DNA of 64,000 nt from Streptomyces albireticuli (GCF_002192455.1 NZ_CP021744.1:7464501-7528500); one strand, 5' to 3'; shown: positions 50,320 to 63,000, counted from the first letter of the stretch. The notes: a model not told the origin generated them from the letters alone. Translations and numbers: made by a program.

Positions 50320-50754
50320 ATGTCACCCATCCTGGTCCGGCACCGTACGGGCCTGCCGGCCGGCGAGGCCTGGCGCCGCCTGACGGACTGGGAGCGCCAC
50401 GCCGACCACGTGCCGTTCACCCGCACCGTCGTGACCACCCCGTCCGCGCACGGTGCCGGCGCGCGGTTCGTGGCCCGGACCGCCGTGGGCCCGGTGGCCG
50501 TCGACGACATCATGGAAGTCGTCGCCTGGCGCCCGCCCTCCGATACCGGACCGGGACGGTGCCGGCTGGAGAAGCGGGGCCCGGCCGTCATGGGCTGGGC
50601 CGAGCTGGAGGTGGGGGCGCGGGGGACCGGCGCGTACGTCGTCTGGCGGGAGGAACTGCGCCTCAAGGGCCAGCCCCGCCTGCTCGCGCCGGTGGTGGAC
50701 CGGTGCGGCACGCTGCTGTTCACCCGCGTGGTGAGACGGCTGCTGGAGGGGTGA
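50320..50754 (+). CDS. SRPBCC-family protein
   Basis: The start is the ATG at 50320. This is a 144-residue START/Bet v1-type domain: VRHRTGLPAGEAWRRLTDWE, then HADHVPFTRTVVTTPSAHGA and AYVVWREELRLKGQPRLLAP. Such proteins bind hydrophobic ligands or act as cyclases or aromatases in polyketide systems, but this subgroup is common and unlinked. There is no ribosome binding site. Instead TACGAT (50308-50313) lies 6 bases before the ATG, so the transcript may be leaderless. It lies downstream of the NRPS terminator and may be independent of that operon. Confidence 0.8.
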   Translation: MSPILVRHRTGLPAGEAWRRLTDWERHADHVPFTRTVVTTPSAHGAGARFVARTAVGPVAVDDIMEVVAWRPPSDTGPGRCRLEKRGPAVMGWAELEVGARGTGAYVVWREELRLKGQPRLLAPVVDRCGTLLFTRVVRRLLEG

Positions 50755-50759
50755 GGCGC

Positions 50760-51026
50760 TCAGAGCGGTGCGGCGGCGCGGGGCGTGCCCAGCCGGCGCG
50801 CGGCGAGGAGACCGCCGATGCCCGGGAGGACGGCCGCGGCCCTGGCCGTGGCAGGGGCCTCCCGCACCCGCCAGGTCGCGACCACGACGAACAGATAGGC
50901 GCAGCCGTGCGTCGGGCCCATCAGGGAGGAGACGGGCGCGAGATGGGCGGTGGCGAGGTTGGCGAGCATGACGACCAGTGAGGCGAGCTCGACGTGCGCG
51001 GCGACGCGCAGGGGGCGGAGGTTCAC
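50760..51026 (-). CDS. DUF3817 small membrane protein
   Basis: This is an 88-residue protein from GTG 51026 (GGGAG 7 bases upstream). It has about three membrane segments with VAAHVELASLVVMLANLATA, SSLMGPTHGCAYLFVVVATW and VLPGIGGLLAARRLG. The H-G motif (GPTHGCAY) is typical of DUF3817 membrane proteins. The function is unknown. It follows the next gene upstream with a gap of 2 bases, an obvious operon. Confidence 0.8.
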   Translation of the reverse strand: MNLRPLRVAAHVELASLVVMLANLATAHLAPVSSLMGPTHGCAYLFVVVATWRVREAPATARAAAVLPGIGGLLAARRLGTPRAAAPL

Positions 51027-51028
51027 GG

Positions 51029-51496
51029 TCACGCTCCCGTCGTGGAGCCGGGGCGGACCACCATCAGGACGGTGACCGTGGCCCACAGCAGGTTGAAGAC
51101 GCCGGCGAGCATGGCCAGACGGCCGGCCGACACGGCTCCCGGGCCGGAACCGGGAGCCTCCGCGGCGGCCAGCGCACTTTCTTGGGCGGGCAGGAGGAAC
51201 AGCGCCAGGACGGCGGCCGCCAGCGCGGTCAGGACGATCGAGACGATGACCCATCCGTCGCCGAGGACCCCGAGGCTGCCGGCCGTGGCGAACCCGAGGA
51301 CGGGAACGGTGATACCGACGGCCGCGTAGCCGCGGCAGACCCGGTGCAGCAGCCGCAGCGTCGCCAACGGCCCGGCGCCGCCCGGGTCGCCGTGGGCGCG
51401 GCGCAGGGACCGGGGGAACATGCTCGCCGCGACGGTGACCGGGCCGATGGCCAGGACCGCCGCCAGGACGTGCAGGGAGAGGAAGAGTTTCGTCAC
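51029..51496 (-). CDS. DUF2269-like membrane protein
   Basis: This is a 155-residue integral membrane protein with four predicted segments: FLSLHVLAAVLAIGPVTVAA, GYAAVGITVPVLGFATAGSL, GWVIVSIVLTALAAAVLALF and AGVFNLLWATVTVLMVV. His in LHVLA and Pro/Gly turns resemble the DUF2269 group. The start is the GTG at 51496 with GGAG 9 bases upstream; a GTG three codons earlier is also possible. It shares a transcript with the DUF3817 gene. Confidence 0.75.
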   Translation of the reverse strand: MTKLFLSLHVLAAVLAIGPVTVAASMFPRSLRRAHGDPGGAGPLATLRLLHRVCRGYAAVGITVPVLGFATAGSLGVLGDGWVIVSIVLTALAAAVLALFLLPAQESALAAAEAPGSGPGAVSAGRLAMLAGVFNLLWATVTVLMVVRPGSTTGA

Positions 51497-51607
51497 GGCC
51501 GGCACTCCGCGGCGCTCGTACCGGCGGGGGTGGGGCGGACGGGTACCGGGTGCCTTCGACGGGCATGCTGCTGTGCTTCCTTACGTGACGGGGCCGGGGA
51601 CGCGTGG

Positions 51608-52306
51608 TCAGAAGCCCGCGGGCACCGGGCCCCGGGCGTGCCAGACGGTGCCGCGCCGCTCGTGCGCGAACAGCTCCTCGACGGCGTGGGCGATCCGGGG
51701 GCCCACCTCGCGCTCCAGCAGGTACAGGCCCAGGTCGAGACCGGACGTCACGCCGGCGCCGCTGACGAGGTCGCCGTCGTCGACGACGCGGGCGCGGACC
51801 GCGTGGGCGCCGGTGCTCCCGAGCATCTCCAGGCCCCGGTGGTGGCTGGTGGCGTGCCGGCCCTCCAGCAGACCGGCCATGGCCAGGACGAGCGAGCCGC
51901 CGCACACCGTGCCGACGGTCACGGCCGGATTCTCCAGCGCGGTCTTCATCAGCGCGGGCAGCCCGGTGTCCAGGGCACGGCCCAGGAGCGCGGGAATGGT
52001 GTCCTCCCGCTGCCCCGCCCCGGACTCCGCGTCCTCGCCGGGGGCCTCACCGGGGGAGTCCAGCTCCCCCATGCGGCCCGCGGCGCCGGGCAGGAGGACC
52101 AGGCCCGCGCGTCCGGGGTCGAGGGCGGCGGTGGCGCGCAGCGTCAGACCGCCGGTGCCGCTGACGACCTCGCGCGGCCCCTCGGCGGAGACCAGCTCGA
52201 CGCTCACCGCTCCGCCGGAGGCGATGCCGCCCGCGTACAGCACCTCGTAGGGCGCGATGACGTCGAGCGGGTCGAAGCCGTCGAACAGGACGATCTGGGC
52301 GTGCAT
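51608..52306 (-). CDS. DJ-1/PfpI-family protein
   Basis: This is a 232-residue protein with the class I glutamine amidotransferase-like fold. The nucleophile elbow is VGTVCGGSLVLAMA (Cys), with YEVLYAGGIASGG near the N terminus and the helical end VTSGLDLGLYLLEREVGPRI. It resembles isonitrile hydratase-like and GlxA N-terminal proteins. GGAAGG precedes the ATG. It contains an insertion of about 20 polar residues (GELDSPGEAPGEDAESGAGQ) that interrupts the fold near the end of the first half. The divergent AraC-type regulator gene probably controls it. Confidence 0.85.
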   Translation of the reverse strand: MHAQIVLFDGFDPLDVIAPYEVLYAGGIASGGAVSVELVSAEGPREVVSGTGGLTLRATAALDPGRAGLVLLPGAAGRMGELDSPGEAPGEDAESGAGQREDTIPALLGRALDTGLPALMKTALENPAVTVGTVCGGSLVLAMAGLLEGRHATSHHRGLEMLGSTGAHAVRARVVDDGDLVSGAGVTSGLDLGLYLLEREVGPRIAHAVEELFAHERRGTVWHARGPVPAGF

Positions 52307-52387
52307 GGCCGGTCCTTCCGGTGGGGCGGGGCCCCGGTCCGTGCCGGGGCGCTCCCGACGCTAACCAGGCCGCCGCCGTTGTCCCAG

Positions 52388-52422
52388 TGGCATTAGTGAC
52401 AGCTTCCGACGGAATAGTGCCA
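52388..52422. promoter_or_regulatory. Inverted repeat between the PfpI and GlxA-type genes
   Basis: TGGCATTAGT (52388-52397) and AATAGTGCCA (52413-52422) form an imperfect inverted repeat with a 15-base gap. It is a plausible AraC-type operator in the divergent promoter region. Confidence 0.45.
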
Positions 52423-52513
52423 GCGCCTCCGGAGCGGCTGTGAGCTGGGAAAACGGCTGGCCGAGACCTGACGGAGCCGGGACGGGCACGTGGTGGCGAG
52501 GTATCTTCCCGCC

Positions 52514-53451
52514 ATGCACACCGTCGCCGTACTCGCGCTGGACCGGGTGGTCCCGTCCGACCTGGCCACCCCGATCGACGCCTTCACCCGCACCCGCCTG
52601 CCGGACGGGCGCCCCGGCTACCAGGTCCGCGTGTGCGGGGAGAAGCCGGAGATCGACGCGGGTGCCTTCACCCTGCGCGCGCCGTGGGGCTGGAGGGGCT
52701 GGCGGGCGCGGACACGATCGTCGTGCCCGGCACCGACGGTCACACGGCCCCCCTCGACCCCGCCGTCCGCGACGCCCTGCGGGCCGCCGCGGCCGACGGC
52801 ACGCGCATCGCGTCCATCTGCGTCGGCACCTTCCCCCTGGCCGCCACCGGGCTGCTCGACGGCCTGCGCGCCACCACCCACTGGATCGCCGCCGCCGAGC
52901 TCGCCGCCGCGTATCCGGCCGTCGACGTCGACCCGGACGTCCTCTACGTCGACAACGGCCGGATCCTCACCTCGGCCGGCGCCGCCGCGGGCCTGGACCT
53001 GTGCCTGCACATGATCCGGTGTGACTACGGGTCGGCGGTCGCCGCCGACACCGCCCGGCTGTCCGTCACGCCGCTGGAACGGGAGGGCGGGCAGGCGCAG
53101 TTCATCGTCCACGACCACGTGCCCACGCCGCAGGGCTCCGCCCTCGAACCCCTGCTCACCTGGCTGCGGGAGAACCTCGCGCGCGACCTCACCCTCGCCG
53201 ACATCGCCGCCCAGGCCGGCACCAGCACCAGGACCCTGATCCGGCGCTTCCGCGAACAGACCGGCACGACCCCGCTCCAGTGGCTCCACCGGGCCCGTGT
53301 CCGCCGGGCCCAGCACCTCCTGGAGACCACGCGGCACCCCGTCGAACGCATCGGCGCCCAGGTCGGCTTCGGCTCGCCCACCGCCTTCCGCGACCGGTTC
53401 AAACGGACGACCGGGGTCAGTCCGCACGCCTACCGTCGGGCGTTCGGCTGA
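52514..53451 (+). pseudogene. GlxA-type AraC-family regulator with a frameshift
   Basis: The family is DJ-1/PfpI domain plus AraC helix-turn-helix. Codons from ATG 52514 read HTVAVLALDRVVPSDLATPI and continue to about 52680 (FTLRAPWG). From there the homology continues in the -1 frame: GLEGLAGADTIVVPGTDGHT, ICVGTFPLAATGLL and the helix-turn-helix region LADIAAQAGTSTRTLIRRFR and PVERIGAQVGFGSPTAFRDR. A single missing base near 52675-52700, in a G-rich run, would explain it. The regulator is inactive unless the frame is restored or the loss is a sequencing error. Confidence 0.75.
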
Positions 53452-53515
53452 CGGCCGCGGCCGGCGGCACGGCCGGTGACGGGAAGCCTGCTCCGCCCGG
53501 TCGGGTGCGCGCGGG

Positions 53516-54334
53516 CTACGCGCGCTCGACGGCCGGCCGGCCGTCCGGCGTGCCGGGTGCGCCCTCCAGGGGTAGGAGCGCCGGGCGCTTCGCGGTGCGG
53601 CCGTCGCCCGAGGAGGTGCCGCGCAGGCGGCGTACGAGCCAGGGGCCGAGGAACGTGCCCGCCCAGCGGAGTTCGGCCGCCGCGGCCTGCCGTCGTGTGA
53701 GGACCGCCCGGGGCGGCAGCGGCAGGGCCCAGGCGCCGTCGCTGCCGGGCAGGTGGAGCGCGTCGGCCATCGCCGCGGCGATCCGCTCGTGCCCGAGCGG
53801 GCTGGCGTGCAGACGGTCCGCGCTCCACAGCCGCGGGTCGGTGGTGACGGCGTGGCCGGCGGTCTCGGCCACGGTGACGCCGTGCCGGGCCGCCGCCGCG
53901 CGGATACGGGCGTTGAGGTCGCTCGCCCGGGACCGGAACGGCCGGGCCATCGGGATGATCTTCCCGGGGTCGGGGAAGGTGAGGGTCGCCACCCGGGCCC
54001 CGGCCGCGGTGAGCTCGGCGAACATCGCTTCCAGGTGCCCGGCCACCTCGGCGGCGTCGAACCCGGGCCGCAGCAGGTCGTTGACCCCGGCGACGACGGT
54101 CACGAGGTCGGGGCGCAGGGCGAGGGCGGGTGCCAGCTGCCCGGCGCGGACCTGGCCCGCGGTGAGCCCCCGTACGGCCAGGTTGGCGTACAGCAGCGAG
54201 GGGTTGGCGGCCGTGAGGTGCTCCGCGAGCCGGTCGGCCCAGCCGCGCAGGCCGGTGAGGTCGTCCCCGTCGCCGAGACCTTCGGTCTGGCTGTCGCCGA
54301 GGGCGACGTAGCGGAAGTACTCGCTGTGGGGCAC
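53516..54334 (-). CDS. SGNH/GDSL hydrolase
   Basis: The start is the GTG at 54334, with GGGAG 8 bases upstream. This is a 272-residue enzyme with SGNH blocks: GDSQTEG (Ser), Gly in RGLTAGQ, GVNDLLR (Asn) and the D-x-x-H block SADRLHAS. The fold hydrolyses esters of lipids, sugars or small molecules. No signal peptide is seen, so it is probably cytoplasmic. The C-terminal part (about residues 190-272) is Arg/Ala-rich with RRQAAAAELRWAGTFLGPWL. Two near-identical palindromes (54420-54457) precede the gene and suggest control by a repressor. Confidence 0.87.
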   Translation of the reverse strand: MPHSEYFRYVALGDSQTEGLGDGDDLTGLRGWADRLAEHLTAANPSLLYANLAVRGLTAGQVRAGQLAPALALRPDLVTVVAGVNDLLRPGFDAAEVAGHLEAMFAELTAAGARVATLTFPDPGKIIPMARPFRSRASDLNARIRAAAARHGVTVAETAGHAVTTDPRLWSADRLHASPLGHERIAAAMADALHLPGSDGAWALPLPPRAVLTRRQAAAAELRWAGTFLGPWLVRRLRGTSSGDGRTAKRPALLPLEGAPGTPDGRPAVERA

Positions 54335-54419
54335 GGGGTGTCTCCCTTTTCCCTTGGGCCGTCGTCGGGCGGGCCGTCGTCGGTGGTGCGCGTCCGCGGG
54401 CGGACGGACACCCCTACTG

Positions 54420-54457
54420 GATAGTGGCACTATCTAACAATGGATAGTAGCACTACC
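54420..54457. promoter_or_regulatory. Two palindromic operator-like sites
   Basis: GATAGTG-G-CACTATC (54420-54434) is a perfect palindrome. A second, imperfect copy, GATAGTA-G-CACTACC, lies at 54443-54457. The centres are 23 bases apart. The sites lie in the 341-base gap between the SGNH hydrolase (minus) and the hybrid kinase (plus) genes. The rest of that gap shows nothing I can name. Confidence 0.55.
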
Positions 54458-54675
54458 CATCGAGGGCGTCCGGGCTCGCGAAAGGGCGACGATCATGGCC
54501 CTGGCCGTGGTCTCCTGACTGTGCCGGACTCCGGGGTGCCTCCCGGAGGCCGGCGACGGCAAGCCGGAAACGCCGGACCGGAGTCGGTGCGGGCCTGACG
54601 GGCCGTACGGGCGCGGCGCCGCGCGGTTCCGCCCCGGTACGACCGTCCTGGTCCGGTGAACGGAGCGAGGTTGCT

Positions 54676-58692
<4,017 letters not shown>

Positions 58693-58787
58693 CCCCCGCG
58701 CCACCGCCGGGGCCCGCCCGGCCGCCGTCCCCTCCCTCCCGCAGACCTCGATGCATCATGTCCGGGCATCAGGTAAGGAGTTCCACC

Positions 58788-61301
58788 GTGCACCCTTCGC
58801 AGCAGCCGGGCGAGCGCCCCTCGCACACCGCCGGCCCCGCCCCGACCCACGGGTCGCGGGGCGACGGGGCGGGCGCCGGTGACTCCGCGGCGGCCGCCGG
58901 GAGAGCGGCCGCCGTGCCACCCGCGCGGGAGGCGGGCCGGGACGCGCACAGCTCGACGGTCGGCCGGCTGGCCGCCACCGTGGCACGGCTCCGCACCGAG
59001 GTGCGGGCCGCCCACGCGGCGGCCGACGGCCGGGCCTTGATCGAACTCGCCAAGGGCGTCCTGATCGAGCGGCTCACCTGCGGCCCCGCCGAAGCGGCCC
59101 GGCAGCTCGCCGCGCTCGCCGACCAGGCCGACCTCTCCCAGCTGGAGCTGGCCGCCGACATCGTCAACCAGGCGTCCCAGGACCGCCTCTCCCAGGCGGC
59201 CGGAGAGTTCCTCGCCCGCACGAAGAAGCCCGCCGCGACCCCGGAGGGCGGCGCCGCGCCGAAGGACCCCGGCCTCTCCGCCGCCGTCAGGCTGCGCACC
59301 GCCGAGAGCGGCGCCCTGGCCGCCGACGACACCCAAGCCGTCGCCAGGTCCCTCCTGGAACACGCTCTGGCACCCCTGGGGGCGACCGCGGTCGCCATCT
59401 GGGCGGCGGGCCACGACGCCTCCCTCACCCTCGCGGGCAACGCCGGCTTCACCGCCGAGGAGGCCGGGCGCTGGCGCTACGTACCGCCCGGCGTGGCCAC
59501 CGTCGCCCGGCACGCGCTGACCGACCGTCAGGCAGTCTGGTTCCCCACGCTGTCCGACGACAACGCGCCCTCCATCGGCCGACGCGACACGAGCGGCGGC
59601 CGGGTGGCCGTCCCGGCCGGCACCGGTGGCCGCATCCTGGGCGTGCTGGAGATCTGCTGGCCCCACCCCGTCGCCCCCCAGCCGCCACGGATCCGCCGGC
59701 AGATCGAGGCCCTGGCCGAACTGTGCGCCCACACGCTGGAGGCCCGCCCCGTCACCGGCGCCGCCCCGCCCGCCGGGGTGCTCCGGCGTGACCTGGACGA
59801 ACTCACCGACCTCGCCGACGGCCTCCACGACCCGGCCCTGGTGCTCCTGCCGCACCTCGACCCGGACGGCCACCTCACCGACTTCCGCATCCGCCACACC
59901 AACCGGCGCTTCGCCGACCCGGCGGGCCGGCCCCGCAGCGCCGTCAGCGGCGCCCTGCTGCTGGAGGCCTACCCCATGGCCGCCGGCGACAGCGGCCTCT
60001 TCGAGGCGGTCGAGCGCGTCCACGCCACCGGGGAGCCGTTCCGCGCGGAACGGATGACCCTCACCGCGCTCGTCGACCAGGTACCCCTCGCGGCGGTCGC
60101 CGACATCAGCATCAGCCGTCACGGCGGCAGCGTGCTGCTCCTCTGGCGGATCGAGGACGAGGCGGCCCGGCTGGCCAGCCTCCTCCAGCACGCGCAGCGC
60201 CTGGGCCGGATCGGCGGGTTCGAGGAGAACGCCCTGACGGGCGAGGTCATCTGGAACCGCCAGCTGTTCGCCCTGCACGGGCTGCCGCCCGCCGCGACCC
60301 CCGTCCGGCTGGAGGACCTGCCCGCCCACGCCCATCCCGACGACGCCGTCGCCCTCGGCCGTTTCCTGCGCACCCTGCTGCACCACCGACGGCCCGCGTC
60401 CACCGCCTTCCGCCTCCAGCGGCCCGACGGCGTCACCCGGCACGTCCGTCTCGTGGCCGAGCCCGTCCTGGAGGCCGACGGCCGGCTGCTCGCGCTGCGC
60501 GGTGCCTACCAGGACATCTCCGCGCAGCACTGGACCGAGGTGGCCCTGGCCGCCACCCGCGACCAGCTCGCCCACACCGAGCAGGAGGCCGCCGAACGCG
60601 ACCGCCTGACCCTCCAGTTGCAGCACGCCATCATGCCGCCCGCCCGGGCCCCGCTCGACGCCCCCGGTCTGAACGTGGCCGTGCGCTACCGGCCGGCGGA
60701 GACCGAGCACCTGGTCGGGGGCGACTGGTACGACGCGGTCGTCCTGCCCTCCCGGCGGATCCTGCTGTGCGTGGGGGACGTCGCCGGCCACGGCATCGGG
60801 GCCGCCACCAGCATGATCGTCCTCCGGAACGCGCTGCGCGGCCTCGCCGTCACCGGCGCCGGCCCCGCCCAGCTCATGACCTGGCTGAACATCGTGGCGC
60901 ACCACCTGACCGAGCGGATCACCGCCACCGCGGTCTGCGGCCTGTACGACCCCGCCGACCGTACGCTGCGCTGGGCCCGGGCCGGGCACCTGCCGCCCGT
61001 CCTGGTCAGCGCGGACCGGACCGCCACGCTTCCGCTGCTCAAGGGGGTCCTCCTGGGCGCCATGGCCGACGCCCTCTACGAGGAGGGGGAGATCCGGCTG
61101 GCGCGCGGGGACACGCTCCTGATGTTCACCGACGGGCTCGTCGAGCGGAAGGGATCCCTCCTACAGGATTCCCTGGACCATCTGATCGCGGCGGCGAAGG
61201 TGCCGACCGCCACGCTGGAGCAGCGGCTGGACCGGCTGCTGACACACAGCAGGGCCGACACGGACGACGACACGTGTCTCGTGGGCGTGCAGGCGGTGTG
61301 A
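58788..61301 (+). CDS. ANTAR-GAF-PAS-PAS-PP2C phosphatase
   Basis: The start is the GTG at 58788, with AAGGAG 8 bases upstream. The 837-residue protein has a low-complexity N terminus and an ANTAR domain (RALIELAKGVLIERLTCGPA). A GAF domain follows (about 165-325, with ILGVLEICWPHP), then two PAS-like domains (the second with GRIGGFEENALTGEVIWNRQ). A SpoIIE-type PP2C domain (GGDWYDAVVL at about 644, GDVAGHGIGAATS, MFTDGLVERKG) ends it. ANTAR domains usually bind RNA hairpins in antitermination. The neighbouring HAMP-array kinase and this phosphatase recall the osaA/osaC arrangement. Confidence 0.9.
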   Translation: MHPSQQPGERPSHTAGPAPTHGSRGDGAGAGDSAAAAGRAAAVPPAREAGRDAHSSTVGRLAATVARLRTEVRAAHAAADGRALIELAKGVLIERLTCGPAEAARQLAALADQADLSQLELAADIVNQASQDRLSQAAGEFLARTKKPAATPEGGAAPKDPGLSAAVRLRTAESGALAADDTQAVARSLLEHALAPLGATAVAIWAAGHDASLTLAGNAGFTAEEAGRWRYVPPGVATVARHALTDRQAVWFPTLSDDNAPSIGRRDTSGGRVAVPAGTGGRILGVLEICWPHPVAPQPPRIRRQIEALAELCAHTLEARPVTGAAPPAGVLRRDLDELTDLADGLHDPALVLLPHLDPDGHLTDFRIRHTNRRFADPAGRPRSAVSGALLLEAYPMAAGDSGLFEAVERVHATGEPFRAERMTLTALVDQVPLAAVADISISRHGGSVLLLWRIEDEAARLASLLQHAQRLGRIGGFEENALTGEVIWNRQLFALHGLPPAATPVRLEDLPAHAHPDDAVALGRFLRTLLHHRRPASTAFRLQRPDGVTRHVRLVAEPVLEADGRLLALRGAYQDISAQHWTEVALAATRDQLAHTEQEAAERDRLTLQLQHAIMPPARAPLDAPGLNVAVRYRPAETEHLVGGDWYDAVVLPSRRILLCVGDVAGHGIGAATSMIVLRNALRGLAVTGAGPAQLMTWLNIVAHHLTERITATAVCGLYDPADRTLRWARAGHLPPVLVSADRTATLPLLKGVLLGAMADALYEEGEIRLARGDTLLMFTDGLVERKGSLLQDSLDHLIAAAKVPTATLEQRLDRLLTHSRADTDDDTCLVGVQAV

Positions 61302-61377
61302 AAAGAAGCCCACAGGAACTCCGCCGTGTTCACGATTCTCCGTGTTCACGATTTCCGCGGTGTGCACATGGAAAAGC

Positions 61378-61407
61378 GGGCCCCGGCCTTTTCGAGGGCC
61401 GGGACCC
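61378..61407 (+). terminator. Hairpin after the ANTAR-PP2C gene
   Basis: Arms 61378-61388 and 61397-61407 (10 of 11 paired) have a T-rich loop. Just before it, CGTGTTCACGATT occurs twice (61325-61337 and 61341-61353). Confidence 0.55.
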
Positions 61408-61453
61408 ACCTTTCATGGTGGTCGACCGTGTTCCCGGTTCCGGTACGCGCACG

Positions 61454-61485
61454 GGCCCGCTCGAATTTCGGAATTCGGGCGGGCC
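61454..61485 (-). terminator. Hairpin after the small hydrophobic gene
   Basis: The 14-base arms (61454-61467 and 61472-61485, one mismatch) flank a 4-base loop beyond the minus-strand stop at 61510. Confidence 0.6.
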
Positions 61486-61509
61486 GCCGCGGCCGCGAGG
61501 GTGTTCAGG

Positions 61510-61680
61510 TCACCATCGGTACCAGCGGCCGCGACCACCGCCCGGGCTCGTGGAGCGCATGACGAACCCCAGGAGCCAGAGGGCCAGCACCACGACGGCG
61601 ACCCACCACAGAATCTTGACGGCGAATCCGGCACCGAACAGGATCAGCGCCAGCAGCAGGACGAGAAGCAGGGGAACCAT
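61510..61680 (-). CDS. Small hydrophobic membrane protein
   Basis: This is a 56-residue protein from ATG 61680, with GGAGG 9 bases upstream. It has two closely spaced hydrophobic segments (VPLLLVLLLALILFGAGFAV and ILWWVAVVVLALWLLGFVM) and a basic tail (GGGRGRWYRW). It is the short hydrophobic protein found in many streptomycetes, often linked to general stress. It is too short for motif evidence, and its function is unknown. The strong ribosome binding site and the hairpin after the stop support it. Confidence 0.75.
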   Translation of the reverse strand: MVPLLLVLLLALILFGAGFAVKILWWVAVVVLALWLLGFVMRSTSPGGGRGRWYRW

Positions 61681-61899
61681 AGTTATCAACCTCCGAACCG
61701 ACGTGTGCCCGGAGACAATGACTTCACACCCCGCTTTTTCGTCATCGCGCGGCCCCGTACGAATAGCGTAATCCCGATGGGGCGGGAAAAGATCTGTTTC
61801 CCCGGCCGGCTCCCGGCACGGTCGCGGCGGACCGCGGCTCACGGACGGCCCGCGCGTCCTCCGGATGCGTTCCGCCGGGGCAGGGCGGACGCTGGACGC

Positions 61900-62106
61900 A
61901 TGACAGGACTCGCCCCGATCGTGGTCCACCCGCCGTCTCCCTCGGGTGGCCGGAGGGTGACCGTGGGCAGGGAGATCCTCGGGACGGCGTACGGGGTGGC
62001 CGACCTGTACGAGTTCCTGCGCCGCGCCGGCTGGGACCCGGACGACATCAGGCTCGACGACCAGGGGCAGATCACCTGGCAGGGGGGCGGGCCCGGCGCC
62101 TGGTGA
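61900..62106 (+). CDS. Small conserved-type hypothetical protein
   Basis: This is a 68-residue protein starting at ATG 61900. The N-terminal beta part reads APIVVHPPSPSGGRRVTVGR, and the rest is a helical EFLRRAGWDPDDIRLDDQG with ITWQGGGPGAW at the end. I have the impression of a known streptomycete family of short proteins beginning with IVVHPPSP, but give no function. The ribosome binding site is weak (GGACGC). High third-position GC and a sensible composition support it. Confidence 0.65.
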   Translation: MTGLAPIVVHPPSPSGGRRVTVGREILGTAYGVADLYEFLRRAGWDPDDIRLDDQGQITWQGGGPGAW

Positions 62107-62199
62107 GGCGGCGCCGGGCGCGGCCGGTTCCGGGCTGGTGTTTTCGCAGGTGGGGGCTTTTTTATGAGCGCGACGGGATGCCCGGGGGTGCTTCCGCGC

Positions 62200-62227
62200 T
62201 TGACATGCAAGTAAATACTTGCATGAT
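62200..62227 (+). promoter_or_regulatory. Promoter with a perfect 22-bp palindrome (ArsR operator)
   Basis: TTGACA (62200-62205) and CATGAT (62222-62227), 16 bases apart, form a good promoter. The spacer is filled by a perfect inverted repeat at 62204-62225 (half site CATGCAAGTA, 2-base centre). The start point would fall near 62234, the GTG, so the transcript is probably leaderless. Autorepression is expected. Confidence 0.75.
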
Positions 62228-62233
62228 TGTGGT

Positions 62234-62998
62234 GTGAGCGATGAGATGGACAAGGTCTTCAAGGCCTTGGCCGATGCGACCCGCCGGAGCCTTCTGGACC
62301 GGCTGCGCGAGAACAACGGCCAGACGCTCGGTGAGCTGTGTGAAGGCCTGGCGATGTCCCGCCAGGCGACCACCCAGCACCTGGGCCTGCTGGAGGCCGC
62401 GAACCTCGTCAGCACCGTCCGGAAGGGCCGGGAGAAACTCCACTACCTCAACCCCGTGCCGCTCCAGGAGATCCAGGAGCGGTGGATCGACAAGTTCGAA
62501 CGCCCGCGTCTGCGGGCGCTGAGCGCCCTTAAACAGAAAGCCGAGCACGCCATGTCCGCCAAGCCGGAATTCGTCTACACCACCTACATCGAGGCCACCC
62601 CGGAGACGGTGTGGGAAGCCCTCACCGACCCTGAGACGACCGCGGCCTACTGGGGCCACAGCAACGTCTCGGACTGGCAGCCGGGTTCCTCCTGGGAACA
62701 CCGCCGCGTCGACGGCTCCGGCGTCGCCGACGTCGTGGGCACCGTCGTCGAGGCCGACCCGCCCAAGCGCCTGGTGTTCACCTGGGCCGGGCCGGACGAG
62801 GACCGCCCGGACGGGCCCTCCACGGTCACCTTCGTCCTCAAGCCCCTCGGCGGCACCGTCCAGCTCACCGTCACCCACGAGAACCTGCGTGACGAGACCG
62901 AGCTCCGCGAGGCCGCGGGCGGCTGGTCGGCCGTGCTCTCCAACCTCAAGACCTATGTGGAGACCGGCAAGCCCATGCCCCTCCCGCTGTGGTCCTGA
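62234..62998 (+). CDS. ArsR-type regulator fused to a SRPBCC domain
   Basis: The start is the GTG at 62234; no ribosome binding site is seen and a leaderless start fits. This is a 254-residue protein. Residues 1-100 are an ArsR-type winged helix (MDKVFKALADATRRSLLDRL, ATTQHLGLLEAANLVSTVRK) without the metal-binding Cys pair. Residues 110-254 are an AHSA1/SRPBCC domain (YTTYIEATPETVWEALTDPE, TAAYWGHSNVSDWQPGSSWE, VTHENLRDETELREAAGGWS). The two are usually separate adjacent genes. The SRPBCC part probably binds a hydrophobic ligand that controls DNA binding. Confidence 0.88.
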   Translation: MSDEMDKVFKALADATRRSLLDRLRENNGQTLGELCEGLAMSRQATTQHLGLLEAANLVSTVRKGREKLHYLNPVPLQEIQERWIDKFERPRLRALSALKQKAEHAMSAKPEFVYTTYIEATPETVWEALTDPETTAAYWGHSNVSDWQPGSSWEHRRVDGSGVADVVGTVVEADPPKRLVFTWAGPDEDRPDGPSTVTFVLKPLGGTVQLTVTHENLRDETELREAAGGWSAVLSNLKTYVETGKPMPLPLWS

Positions 62999-63000
62999 TG

